A DNA stretch of 64,000 bases from Chersky-840 sp050011815. Its GTDB lineage: Bacteria; Actinomycetota; Acidimicrobiia; Acidimicrobiales; UBA8190. The notes beneath the pieces were generated by a model. That model was not told the origin of the DNA. It was given only the letters and a program-made list of their open reading frames with translations, and did not search any database. Position numbers and translations under genes: made by a program. Positions 50,706 to 59,959 of this stretch are shown here, piece by piece (the first letter of the stretch is position 1; every line of letters starts with the position of its first letter). The stretch spans positions 1 through 64,000 of the forward strand of contig JBEKIJ010000020.1 of NCBI GenBank assembly GCA_050011815.1, read 5' to 3'.

Positions 50706-50712
50706 TATTGTC
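50706..50712. promoter_or_regulatory. Overlapping divergent -10 elements for the sigma factor and NYN gene
   Basis: TATTGTC reads TATTGT on the plus strand (50706-50711) and GACAAT on the minus strand (50712-50707). The minus element is 6 nt from the sigma-factor GTG (leaderless); the plus element gives a leader of about 37 nt with a GGAAGAGGAA ribosome-binding site. Confidence 0.5.
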
Positions 50713-50754
50713 GTCGCAGACCACCGTTCTCCGACGGGGGGAAGAGGAATTTCT

Positions 50755-51186
50755 GTGCACTGGGTCGTCGACGGCATGAACCTCATCGGGTCCCGTCCCG
50801 ACGGCTGGTGGCGGGACCGTCCCGGCGCCCGGCGCCGGCTCGTGTCCGACCTCGGCACCCTGGTCGGGCCCGAGGTCGAGGTCACCGTGGTCTTCGACGG
50901 TCGACCCGGGGCCGGGGAGATCGAGGCGGCGGCCGCCCTCGACATCACGGCCCGGTTCGCCCCCGGAGGCCCCAACGCCGCCGACCACGCCATCGTGGCC
51001 CTGCTCGAGTCGATCGGAGACCGCGCCGGGATCACCGTGGTGACCTCCGACCGCCCCCTGGCCGACGCCGTGCGCCGGGCCGGGGTGACCGTCGAGGGGG
51101 TGGGGACCTTCCGGGCCCGCCTCCCCGAGGACGAGACCCATCCCCCTGGGCACCGTCGGGGGCACCCTCACCGACCCGACCCTTGA
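50755..51186 (+). CDS. NYN-domain (YacP-like PIN) ribonuclease-like protein
   Basis: 143 aa. The NYN nuclease start VHWVVDGMNLIG has the first Asp, VVFDGRP the second, NAADHAIVALLE the third, and VTSDRPLADAVRR the fourth acidic position. The fold is that of metal-dependent PIN-like RNases such as YacP/Rae1. It lacks accessory domains. The C-terminus is His/Pro-rich and unconserved. GTG 50755 with GGAAGAGGAA upstream. Divergent from the sigma factor. Confidence 0.85.
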   Translation: MHWVVDGMNLIGSRPDGWWRDRPGARRRLVSDLGTLVGPEVEVTVVFDGRPGAGEIEAAAALDITARFAPGGPNAADHAIVALLESIGDRAGITVVTSDRPLADAVRRAGVTVEGVGTFRARLPEDETHPPGHRRGHPHRPDP

Positions 51187-51242
51187 CGGACGGGGCCCCC
51201 GTCCCTATCTTTCCGGAGGACTGTTCAGTATCCGGATCTGGT

Positions 51243-51258
51243 GTTCGAAATATCGAAC
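51243..51258. promoter_or_regulatory. Inverted repeat, candidate operator of the LLM-SDR-SGNH-IclR operon
   Basis: GTTCGA-AATA-TCGAAC is a perfect 6-bp inverted repeat 26 nt before the GTG at 51284. It resembles published IclR-family operators such as the PcaR/PcaU type (GTTCGATAATCGCAC), and an IclR gene lies in the operon. TCCGGA also occurs twice just upstream (about 51213 and 51232). Confidence 0.5.
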
Positions 51259-51283
51259 GCTACAGGGGACATGGGGGATTGGC

Positions 51284-52420
51284 GTGAAGCTCGACCTGCT
51301 CTACGAGATCGACGTGCCCAAGCCGTGGCCGGGGGAGCACCCCTGGGGCCAGCGCAAGGCCGAGCAGGAGGCCTACGCCGAGGCCCTCGAGCAGATCAAG
51401 CTGGCCGACACCCTCGGCTTCAACACCGTCTGGCACGTCGAGCACCACTTCCGCGAGGGCCGGTCCCACTCACCCGCTCCCGAGGTCATCATCGGGGCCC
51501 TGAGCCAGGCGACGAAGAACCTCCGTCTCGGCTTCGGTGTGGTCCTCATGCCCCACCAGTTCTGTCACCCCGTCCACGTGGCCGAGAAGGTCGCCACCGC
51601 CGACGTCTTGTCGGGGGGCCGGGTGGAGTGGGGGACGGGTCGGTCCACCCCCATGGAGCAGACCGCCTTCCATGTCCCGGTGGAGGAGAGCCGGGCCGAG
51701 TGGCAAGAGGCCATCGAGGCCACCGTCCAGGCCTGGCGCGAGGAGTACTTCGAGTTCCACGGCAAGTACCTCGACTTCCCCCGCCGCATGGTGACGCCCA
51801 AGCCGGTCCAGGTTCCCCACCCGCCCGCCTGGATGGCGGCGACCTCCGACGGGTCCGCGGCGGTGGCGGGCAAGTTGGGGATGGGGCTGCTCTCCTTCTC
51901 GATCATGCAGCCCATCACCAAGATGGCCGAGCACATCAAGCAATACCGCGAGGGGGCCAAGAACCCCACGCCCCTCACCGAGGTCACCACCAACAAGGTG
52001 GCCGCCTACACCCTCGTCCACTGCGCCGACTCCATGGAGCAGGCCGAGGCCAACGGCATCTGGGACTCGGTGTGGTGGTGGTACAAGAACCTGGCCGAGT
52101 TCATCTTGGAGTGGGAGGTGCCGCATCTCTCCGACGAGGAGAAGGAGAAGATGTTCCCCCTTCTCAAGCGCCAGATCGAGGGCAAGTTCGACCCCAAGTG
52201 GTTCTCCGAGGCCGACATGATCATCGTCGGCGACCCCGAGACCTGTGTCGAGAAGATGGTGAAGTACGCCGAGCTCGGCGTCGACCAGCTCATCTGCTAC
52301 GTGCAGTTCGGCTACCTGTCCCACGAGTCGGTGATGCGCACCATCGAGCTGCTCGGCACCAAGGTCATGCCCGAGCTGGCCAAGCGCGACATCCAGGTCT
52401 CGACCACCGTCGCCGGCTGA
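51284..52420 (+). CDS. LLM-class flavin-dependent oxidoreductase (luciferase-like monooxygenase)
   Basis: 378 aa TIM-barrel enzyme that uses FMNH2 or F420. WHVEHHFREG near residues 50-59, RLGFGVVLMPHQFCHPVHVAEKVATADVLSGGRVEWGTGR and the GDPETCVEKMVKYAELGVDQLICYVQFG tail match the alkanal monooxygenase-like group. F420 versus FMN cannot be settled. First gene of a putative catabolic operon, with an inverted-repeat operator in front. GTG start with GGGGGA upstream. Confidence 0.92.
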   Translation: MKLDLLYEIDVPKPWPGEHPWGQRKAEQEAYAEALEQIKLADTLGFNTVWHVEHHFREGRSHSPAPEVIIGALSQATKNLRLGFGVVLMPHQFCHPVHVAEKVATADVLSGGRVEWGTGRSTPMEQTAFHVPVEESRAEWQEAIEATVQAWREEYFEFHGKYLDFPRRMVTPKPVQVPHPPAWMAATSDGSAAVAGKLGMGLLSFSIMQPITKMAEHIKQYREGAKNPTPLTEVTTNKVAAYTLVHCADSMEQAEANGIWDSVWWWYKNLAEFILEWEVPHLSDEEKEKMFPLLKRQIEGKFDPKWFSEADMIIVGDPETCVEKMVKYAELGVDQLICYVQFGYLSHESVMRTIELLGTKVMPELAKRDIQVSTTVAG

Positions 52421-52487
52421 CACCGGCGGACGTTTCCGAGACGACGGGCGGGGCCCGGGACCGGGCCCCCAGTGCGACGGAGGACCG

Positions 52488-53306
52488 ATGACGCGTTCGG
52501 ACGACACCGCGGTCCCTGACTACCCGGCCATGCTCCGCATGGACGGCCGGGGCGTGGTCGTGATCGGCGCGGGACAGGGGATCGGGCGCCAGGCCTGTCA
52601 CGCCCTGGCCCAGGCCGGGGCCAAGGTGCTCTGTGTCGACCTCGACACGGACCTCGCCGCCGACATCGCCACCGAGGTCGGCGGCGTGGCCTGGGTCGGC
52701 AACGCCACGGTGCGGGCCGACGCCGAGCGGCTCTTCGCCGAGGCCCCGGCGCTGTTGGCCCAGATCGGGGGCACCGGCCTGGCCGGCATCGTGGACATCG
52801 TGGGCATGGCCCAGTACCGCGGGCTGCTCGAGATGGACGACGAGCTGTGGGACTGGCACCACGACATCGTCCTGCGCCACGCCTATCTGGCCGTCTCGGT
52901 CGGGGGCCGGGCCCTGCGCGACGCCGGGGGCGGGGTCATGGTGTTCGTGGCCTCGGCCTCGGGGCTCACCGCCGCGCCCCGTCACGCCGCCTACGGCGCC
53001 GCCAAAGCGGGCCTCATCGGCCTGGTCCGCTCGGCTGCGGTGGAGCTCGGTCCCCTCGGCATCCGCGTCAACGCCGTGGCCCCGGGGATCGTCTGGACAC
53101 CCCGGGTCTCGGGCTACCTGGGGGACAAGGGCAAGGCCGTCAACGCCGCCAACTCCCCCCTCGACCGGGTGGCTCTTCCCCAGGACATCGCGGCGGCGAT
53201 CGTCTTTCTCGCCTCGGACCTCTCCGCCTACGTGAACGGGCAGGTGCTCTCGGTCGACGGCGGGGTGGGGGTGAAGTTCCCCTACCCGGTGCCCGACAAC
53301 CTGTGA
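52488..53306 (+). CDS. Short-chain dehydrogenase/reductase
   Basis: 272 aa. The Rossmann nucleotide motif is VVIGAGQGIGRQ near residues 24-35, with Asp in LCVDLDTD favouring NAD(H). The catalytic Ser/Tyr/Lys lie in VASASGL and HAAYGAAKAGL. The C-terminus NGQVLSVDGGVGV is standard. Reads as an alcohol or hydroxyacyl dehydrogenase; substrate unknown. ATG with GGAGGA upstream, 67 nt after the flavin enzyme; the stop overlaps the SGNH gene by 4 nt. Confidence 0.92.
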   Translation: MTRSDDTAVPDYPAMLRMDGRGVVVIGAGQGIGRQACHALAQAGAKVLCVDLDTDLAADIATEVGGVAWVGNATVRADAERLFAEAPALLAQIGGTGLAGIVDIVGMAQYRGLLEMDDELWDWHHDIVLRHAYLAVSVGGRALRDAGGGVMVFVASASGLTAAPRHAAYGAAKAGLIGLVRSAAVELGPLGIRVNAVAPGIVWTPRVSGYLGDKGKAVNAANSPLDRVALPQDIAAAIVFLASDLSAYVNGQVLSVDGGVGVKFPYPVPDNL

Positions 53307-54346
53307 CCGGGAAGACGGGGGGCCGGTCCCCCGACGTGGAGCCCTTCCTCCGGGGCTGCGCGTGGCGGGCCGTCCCCGGCGTCCCCTATCCCCGCTTCGA
53401 TCCCCGAGACGCCTCGCGCCTGCCCGCCGACACCTGGCAGTGCGCCCAGATCCCGGCCGGGGTGCGACTCGAGATGGTGGGCGACGCCACGGGGATCGAG
53501 CTCGACTACACCACCGCCACCGACGATCTCGGCTACCGCGGCTCGGGGGCGGGGACGACCTTCGCCCTGTGGCGCGCCGACGACCAGGTCGACGAGCAAC
53601 CGGCGGTGCTGGGGGCCGGGACCGTCACCCTGGCGCTGGCCGGGGACGCCGACGCGCCGGCGGTGGTCTATCTCCCCGAGGGCATGCGCCCCGAGATCCT
53701 GGTCCTGCGCGCCCGGGGCGGAGACCTCGTCCCCGCACCGGCCCGACCCCGCTGGGTCGCCTACGGCGACTCCCTCCTCGAGGGATGGGTGGCCACCGCG
53801 CCGGCCCGGGCGTGGGGAGCGGTGGCGGCCCGCCGCCACGGCCTCGACCTCGTGAACCTGGGCTATGCGGGCTCGGCGCGCGGGGAGATCCCCTGCGCCG
53901 AGGCGGTGGCGGGGTTGGACGCCGACGTGATCTCGATCTCGCACGGCACCAACTGCTGGACCCGCACACCCCACAGCGCGGGGATGATGCTCGAGACCAC
54001 GCGCGCCTTTCTCGACATCGTGCGCCAGGGGCATCCCGACACACCCCTGGTGGTGGCGAGCCCCGTCCTCCGCCCCGACGCCGAGACCACGCCCAACCGG
54101 CTGGGCGCCACCCTGGCCGACCTGCGCGGCGCCATGGAAGAGGCGGTGCGCGACCGGCTCGACGCCGGCGACGCCAACCTCGTCCTCGTCCCCGGCGCGC
54201 CGGTGATCATCGCCGCACAGCTCCCCGACGGCATCCATCCCGACGACGCCGGTCACGCCCGCCTGGCCGAGGTCTTCGGCTCCGCCGTGGCCGTGGCCGT
54301 GGCCGGGGCCGGGGCGCGGCGCGCCCCCGCCGAGCGGGGGAGCTGA
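53303..54346 (+). CDS. SGNH/GDSL-type hydrolase
   Basis: 347 aa. A N-terminal beta-rich domain (about 1-150, with FLRGCAWRAVP and DDLGYRGSGAGTTFALWR) precedes the esterase core. Block I is WVAYGDSLLEGW with the nucleophile Ser, the glycine block is NLGYAGSARGE, block III is ISHGTNCW, and block V is DGIHPDDAGHARLA with catalytic Asp and His. No signal peptide, so cytosolic. Two-domain SGNH hydrolases of this form act on acyl or acetyl esters. GTG overlaps the SDR stop. Confidence 0.87.
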   Translation: MTGKTGGRSPDVEPFLRGCAWRAVPGVPYPRFDPRDASRLPADTWQCAQIPAGVRLEMVGDATGIELDYTTATDDLGYRGSGAGTTFALWRADDQVDEQPAVLGAGTVTLALAGDADAPAVVYLPEGMRPEILVLRARGGDLVPAPARPRWVAYGDSLLEGWVATAPARAWGAVAARRHGLDLVNLGYAGSARGEIPCAEAVAGLDADVISISHGTNCWTRTPHSAGMMLETTRAFLDIVRQGHPDTPLVVASPVLRPDAETTPNRLGATLADLRGAMEEAVRDRLDAGDANLVLVPGAPVIIAAQLPDGIHPDDAGHARLAEVFGSAVAVAVAGAGARRAPAERGS

Positions 54347-54349
54347 CCG

Positions 54350-55225
54350 GTGGCGGGGTCGCCGTCGGTGGAGCGCGTGGTGAGCGTCATCGACTTCCTG
54401 GCGTCGCGCCCGGGCCAGTCCTTCGGCCTCTCGGAGTTGGCCCGGACGCTCGGGCTGTCCAAGGCGACGGCCCACGGTCTCTGTACGACCTTGACGGAGT
54501 CGGGGTGGCTGTTGCGCCATCCCGTCGACAAGACCTACACCCTCGGCCCCGCCCTCATCGCCGCCGGGCACGCGGCGGGGGCCCGCCAGCTCGACCTCGT
54601 CGACCACGCCCGGCCCGTGATGGAGGAGCTCGCCGCCCACCTCGCCGCCCAGGTGGTGGCCTCGAGCACGGTGGGCGACGAGATGGTGCTCCTGGCCACG
54701 GCGGGACGGCCCGGGCCGATGTGGCTCGCCTTCACCGTGGGCCAACGCGTCCCCCTGGCGCCGCCCCTCGGCACCGTCTTCCTGGCCTGGGCGGGGCCCG
54801 AGGCCGTCGAGCAATGGCTGGACCGCCTGGGACCGGGGGCGACGCTCGACGACAAGGAGCGGTTGCGCTCGGCCCTGGCGGTCATCCGCGGGCGGGGCTA
54901 CGCCCTCAACCTCGAGGCCGTGGCCAACCTCAAGTTGAGCCGGGCCCTCTCGGGCCGCGACAGCCGGCGCCGGGCCCTGGCGGTGGCGGTGGAGGACTTC
55001 GCCCACGAGGAGTACCTCCTCCAAGAGCTCGAGGAGGGTGCCACCTACCGACTGAGCCAGATCTCGGCGCCCGTGTTCGGGTCCGACGGGGCCGTGGCCC
55101 TGGCCCTCACCGTGGTGGGCCTGCCCGAGAAGCTGACGGGGGAGGAGATCCCCCGCTTCGGCGACGCCCTGGTGGCCGCGGCCCGGCGCGTGACGCAGTC
55201 CATCCACGGGAGCGCGCCACAGTGA
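54350..55225 (+). CDS. IclR-family transcriptional regulator
   Basis: 291 aa. N-terminal winged HTH (SVERVVSVIDFLASRPGQSFGLSELARTLGLSKATAHGLCTTLTESGWL) and the C-terminal GAF-like effector domain (LAFTVGQRVPLAPPLGTVFLAW, GYALNLE). Such regulators control catabolic operons in response to small aromatic or aliphatic acids. It lies inside the operon, 3 nt after the SGNH gene and overlapping the next SDR. It is likely to bind the inverted repeat at 51243. Confidence 0.93.
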   Translation: MAGSPSVERVVSVIDFLASRPGQSFGLSELARTLGLSKATAHGLCTTLTESGWLLRHPVDKTYTLGPALIAAGHAAGARQLDLVDHARPVMEELAAHLAAQVVASSTVGDEMVLLATAGRPGPMWLAFTVGQRVPLAPPLGTVFLAWAGPEAVEQWLDRLGPGATLDDKERLRSALAVIRGRGYALNLEAVANLKLSRALSGRDSRRRALAVAVEDFAHEEYLLQELEEGATYRLSQISAPVFGSDGAVALALTVVGLPEKLTGEEIPRFGDALVAAARRVTQSIHGSAPQ

Positions 55226-56028
55226 ACCCCGACGCGCTGGCCGCCTTCGATCTCTCCGGGCGCGTGGCGGTGGTCACCGGCGCGGCCTCGGGAATCGGCC
55301 GGGCCTCGGCCGCGCTGCTGGGAGCGGCGGGGGCCGCCGTGCTGTGCGCGGACCTCGACGGCGACGGGGCGCGTGCCACCGCCGCGCAGCTCGAGGAGGC
55401 GGGGGGCCGTGCCCTGGCCCGCCAGGTCGACGTGAGGGTGTCGGCCGAGGTGGACGCGCTGGTGGACCAGGCCGTGTCGGAGCTCGGTGGGCTGCACATC
55501 ATGGCCAACATCGCCGGGATCATCGTCCAGTCGCCGGTCGTGGACTTCGATGACGACGCCCTCGATCGCATCCTGGCCGTCAACCTCAAGGGCGTCTTCC
55601 ACGGCTGTCGTGCCGCGGCCCGAGTCATGACCGGCCAGAGCTCGGGCTCGATCGTGAACATGGCGTCGGCCGCCATCGACACCCCCTCCCCGGGCCTGGC
55701 CGGCTACGGCATGGCCAAGGCCGCCGTCGTGCAACTCACCCGGGTCCTCGCCACCGAGATGGGCCCCCACGGAGTACGGGTGAACGCGGTGGCACCGGGG
55801 TTCGTGGAGACGGCCATGACGAGCCGCCGTTTCGTCGACAGCGACGGCACCGTCGACGAGACCCACCGCCGGGCCGTCCTCGACGCCGTGTCCCGCTCCA
55901 CACCGCTGCGCACGGTGGGGCGGCCCGAGGACATCGCCCATGCCGTGCTCTACCTGTCCTCGGACGCCTCTCGGTTCGTGACCGGACAGATCGTCCGTCC
56001 CAACGGCGGCGTGGCCATGCCATGGTGA
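55222..56028 (+). CDS. Short-chain dehydrogenase/reductase
   Basis: 268 aa, a second SDR of the operon. NAD(P) motif VVTGAASGIGRASA, Asp of LCADLDGD, NIAGI active-site Asn region, SIVNMASAA with Ser, and AGYGMAKAAVVQL with Tyr and Lys. GQIVRPNGGVAMPW closes the chain. The two SDRs plus a flavin monooxygenase and an esterase suggest stepwise oxidation of a cyclic or branched alcohol/ketone. GTG overlaps the IclR stop (GTGA). Confidence 0.92.
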   Translation: MNPDALAAFDLSGRVAVVTGAASGIGRASAALLGAAGAAVLCADLDGDGARATAAQLEEAGGRALARQVDVRVSAEVDALVDQAVSELGGLHIMANIAGIIVQSPVVDFDDDALDRILAVNLKGVFHGCRAAARVMTGQSSGSIVNMASAAIDTPSPGLAGYGMAKAAVVQLTRVLATEMGPHGVRVNAVAPGFVETAMTSRRFVDSDGTVDETHRRAVLDAVSRSTPLRTVGRPEDIAHAVLYLSSDASRFVTGQIVRPNGGVAMPW

Positions 56029-56071
56029 GCGAGGGGGCCGTGGTGAGCCACACAATCGGAGAGGAGCGCCC

Positions 56072-56392
56072 ATGCAGGTCGTCGTCGACTTGAGAGCCGA
56101 GCCCGTGGCGGTCGTGCTCGAGGATCCCGCCGACTGCGGGCGGTTCCACGTCGCGGTGCGAGGCACCGGTGACGCCGCCGCCCTCGATCGCGCCCTGCGG
56201 TCGGGCTCGGTGGGCAGTCTCGACGGCGACGGGGAGGCGCTGGTGCTCGTCGACGCCGTCCGTCGGCTGGCGGCAGGCTCGGTCGGCGACAGCTGGGACG
56301 ACGATTTCGCGGCCATGCTCGGGTATGCGGGTTCCAAGGGCTGGTTGAGCGAGGACGGCGCCGAGATCCGGGCCCATGTCGAGTGGGGGTAG
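56072..56392 (+). CDS. Small conserved-type protein, function unknown
   Basis: 106 aa, acidic, not recognised. MQVVVDLRAEPVAVVLEDPADCGRFHV begins with alternating beta strands; a helix SWDDDFAAMLGYAGSKGWL and a final strand AEIRAHVEWG follow. Codon use and GC match neighbours, so it is a real gene. ATG with GGAGAGGAG upstream. It lies between the SDR operon and fumC and may be co-transcribed with fumC, 21 nt away. Confidence 0.7.
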   Translation: MQVVVDLRAEPVAVVLEDPADCGRFHVAVRGTGDAAALDRALRSGSVGSLDGDGEALVLVDAVRRLAAGSVGDSWDDDFAAMLGYAGSKGWLSEDGAEIRAHVEWG

Positions 56393-56413
56393 TTTCGGGT
56401 TGGAGGTGATCAG

Positions 56414-57802
<1,389 letters not shown>

Positions 57803-57883
57803 CGGCCTCCGCCCAACACGGGGGGCGGGCGACAATGTCCCGACGGGGAGCGGTGCGCCAAGGTGGAATCACCGCGGCTTCGT

Positions 57884-57889
57884 TACCAT
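57884..57889 (+). promoter_or_regulatory. Leaderless-type -10 element
   Basis: TACCAT ends 7 nt before the GTG at 57897. Confidence 0.45.
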
Positions 57890-57896
57890 TGTCGAG

Positions 57897-58178
57897 GTGC
57901 ACGCCGAAGGCTGGTATCGAGACCCCTACAAGATCCACACCGACCGGTGGTTCTCCGACGGATCGGCAACGGAGCTTGTCCGGGACGGGGGCAAGGAAAG
58001 CAAGGACCCGCCACCGGACTCGCCCTTCCCCACTCCGTTGGTCGAGGCGGATCCGGTGGGGCCCCCGAGCAGCGACGACCTGCGACGAGCCGACGACCCC
58101 ACCCCCGAGGGCGTCTACGACAGCGAGAAGGTCGTCGATAGAGAATTCGACGCCTTCCCGTTGGGGCCGATCGACTGA
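57897..58178 (+). CDS. DUF2510-like small protein
   Basis: 93 aa. The first 30 residues (GWYRDPYKIHTDRWFSDG) match the DUF2510 pattern of GWYxDP and RWxDG, a small beta module common in actinobacterial membrane proteins. The rest is Pro/Asp-rich and probably disordered, with no membrane segment. Function unknown. GTG start after TACCAT and without a clear Shine-Dalgarno. Upstream of the cyclic-nucleotide domain gene by 39 nt. Confidence 0.75.
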   Translation: MHAEGWYRDPYKIHTDRWFSDGSATELVRDGGKESKDPPPDSPFPTPLVEADPVGPPSSDDLRRADDPTPEGVYDSEKVVDREFDAFPLGPID

Positions 58179-58217
58179 CCGCCTGTCGGCCTGAGACCAA
58201 CGATCGGAGGGCGGCCG

Positions 58218-58592
58218 GTGACCGCTGAGGGCCTGTTCATCAATGCTCCGGTGCACCGGAGATTCGGCGCGGGAGAGACGATCTACGCGGAGGGTGACAT
58301 CGGGACCCACATGTTCGGCGTCGTGTCGGGGAGGGTGGAGCTCCGCAAGGGTCCCACCGTGGTCGCCTCGCTGGGTGTCAACGACGTCTTCGGCGAACGG
58401 GCCCTGATCGACCACCTCCCCCGCAACCTCAATGCGGTGGCAGTCACGGAGACGATCCTGGCCGAGATCGATCAGGGCCTCTTCCTCTTCCTGGTACACG
58501 AGACCCCCATGTTCGCACTGGGCATCATGGGGGCGCTGGCGGCCAGGCTGCGCGACTACGACGAGCTCTTCGCCCCGACAGGGTCCACCTAG
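58218..58592 (+). CDS. Stand-alone cyclic nucleotide-binding (Crp effector) domain protein
   Basis: 124 aa forming one cNMP-binding beta barrel: FGAGETIYAEGDIGTHMFGVVSGRVEL, then the phosphate-binding-cassette region VFGERALIDHLPRNLNAVAVTET. The cassette has GERALI but lacks the usual Arg-(S/T) pair, having Arg-Asn, so cAMP or cGMP affinity is doubtful. No DNA-binding HTH. May act by protein contact. GTG with GGAGGG upstream; phhB starts 3 nt after its stop. Confidence 0.85.
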   Translation: MTAEGLFINAPVHRRFGAGETIYAEGDIGTHMFGVVSGRVELRKGPTVVASLGVNDVFGERALIDHLPRNLNAVAVTETILAEIDQGLFLFLVHETPMFALGIMGALAARLRDYDELFAPTGST

Positions 58593-58595
58593 CCG

Positions 58596-58889
58596 ATGCC
58601 CGACCTTCTCGACCCCGCTTCGGTCGATGCCGCCCTCGCCGAGGGCATGGCCTGGGAGCGCCAGGGCGACATGCTCGTGAAGACGCGTCGGGGTAAGGAC
58701 TTCGCCGACGCCCTCGCCTACGTGAACGCCGTGGGGGCGTTGGCCCAGGAGATGGACCACCACCCCGACATCGACATCCGCTGGAACGCCGTCACCATGC
58801 GCCTGACGACGCACTCCGAGGGCGGCCTCACCGAGCTCGATCTCGACCTGGCCCGGCGCATCGACGCCCTGTCCCCCCCGGGTGGCTAG
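58596..58889 (+). CDS. phhB: 4a-hydroxytetrahydrobiopterin dehydratase (pterin carbinolamine dehydratase)
   Basis: 97 aa. The PCD signature MDHHPDIDIRWNAVTMRLTTHSEGGLTELDLDLA carries the catalytic [E/D]HHP and the distal His. It dehydrates the oxidised pterin after aromatic hydroxylation. No pterin-dependent hydroxylase is in the window, so it may recycle another pterin or work in molybdopterin-type metabolism. ATG start 3 nt after the cNMP gene. Confidence 0.93.
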   Translation: MPDLLDPASVDAALAEGMAWERQGDMLVKTRRGKDFADALAYVNAVGALAQEMDHHPDIDIRWNAVTMRLTTHSEGGLTELDLDLARRIDALSPPGG

Positions 58890-59928
58890 GGCGCGGGCCG
58901 GGGAGCCACGACGCCGCTACGTCCCGGTGGCCACTCTCGAGGGCCGGCCCCACATCATCGTGGACGGCGCACCACGCCCGGGCACGGTGTGCACGCTGTC
59001 GCACTGGCCCGGCACCCCCACCCCCGAGGCGCTGTGGCACGACCTCTCGGCCGGGATCGTCATCACGGCGCTGGCGCGCCACGAGCTCCCCGGTGACGTC
59101 GAGGCGGTGTCCATCGACCACTACGACGCCGACGGCGTGCTGGCGCTGGCACTGCTGTGCATCGAGGGCCTGGCTGCGCAGCACGGGCCGTTCCTCGTCG
59201 AGGCGGCCCGGGTGGGCGACTTCGATGTCGTGACGCGCCGCGACGCGGCGTTGGTGGCGTTCGCGGTGCAAGCCCTGGTCGATGGGGAACGCGGCGCGGC
59301 GGTGCTCGGCGTGGACCGCCCCGATGTGAAGGCCACCGACACCACGGCGTGGGCGGCCACCCAGGCGTTGCGGATCCTGCCCGGGCTCGTCGAGGACCCC
59401 GAGCGGTACCGGGCTCTGTGGTCGGACGAGGTCGCCGCCTTCGACGCCTCGTGTGGCGCCCTGGCGCAAGGATGGGCGAGCATCGAGGAGCGACCCCAAC
59501 ACGACCTGGCCATCGTGCGTGTCGACGTCGCCCATCCCGATGCGCCCAAGGCGGCGTGGGAGGGTGCCCCCCTGCACCGCGCCGCGGTGCACTCCTCGAC
59601 GCCGCGACTGCGGGTGGCCACCGTCGCCGGGGGTGGCGTCGAGGTCCGCTACCGCTACGAGTCGTGGGTGCGGCTGCGCAGTCGACGACCCCGACCACGC
59701 GTGGACCTCTCCACCGTCGCCGCCGAGCTCACGAGGTCCGAGACCTCGGGGGGGCGCTGGGTCTTCGACGGCGCCGGCGCCATCACCGGGGCGCTGCACG
59801 TGGCCGGGGGGGCTCGAAGCGCGCTCGAACCCGAGCACGTCCTGGAGGAGGTGTGTCGTGCCCTCGAGGTCCTCGACGCCGGGCCACCGGCGTGGGACCC
59901 CTACGCCGGGGCGGTGCGAGGCGCCTGA
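58882..59928 (+). CDS. Protein of unknown function with a DHH-like acidic motif
   Basis: 348 aa, no confident family; possibly one of the DUF6687-type actinobacterial proteins. SIDHYDADGVLALALL near residues 74-89 has the D-H-x-D-x-D-G look of DHH-family phosphoesterases, which bind Mn. Later segments are LSHWPGTPTPEALWHDLSAGIV before it, HSSTPRLRVATVAGGGVEVRYRYESWV in the middle and a C-terminal basic stretch RLRSRRPRPR. The first GTG overlaps phhB by 8 nt. No membrane segment. Enzymatic role is a guess from the motif alone. Confidence 0.75.
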   Translation: MARARAGEPRRRYVPVATLEGRPHIIVDGAPRPGTVCTLSHWPGTPTPEALWHDLSAGIVITALARHELPGDVEAVSIDHYDADGVLALALLCIEGLAAQHGPFLVEAARVGDFDVVTRRDAALVAFAVQALVDGERGAAVLGVDRPDVKATDTTAWAATQALRILPGLVEDPERYRALWSDEVAAFDASCGALAQGWASIEERPQHDLAIVRVDVAHPDAPKAAWEGAPLHRAAVHSSTPRLRVATVAGGGVEVRYRYESWVRLRSRRPRPRVDLSTVAAELTRSETSGGRWVFDGAGAITGALHVAGGARSALEPEHVLEEVCRALEVLDAGPPAWDPYAGAVRGA

Positions 59929-59959
59929 GGTTTTCGGGACCGAAGCGCAGACCGAGAGC

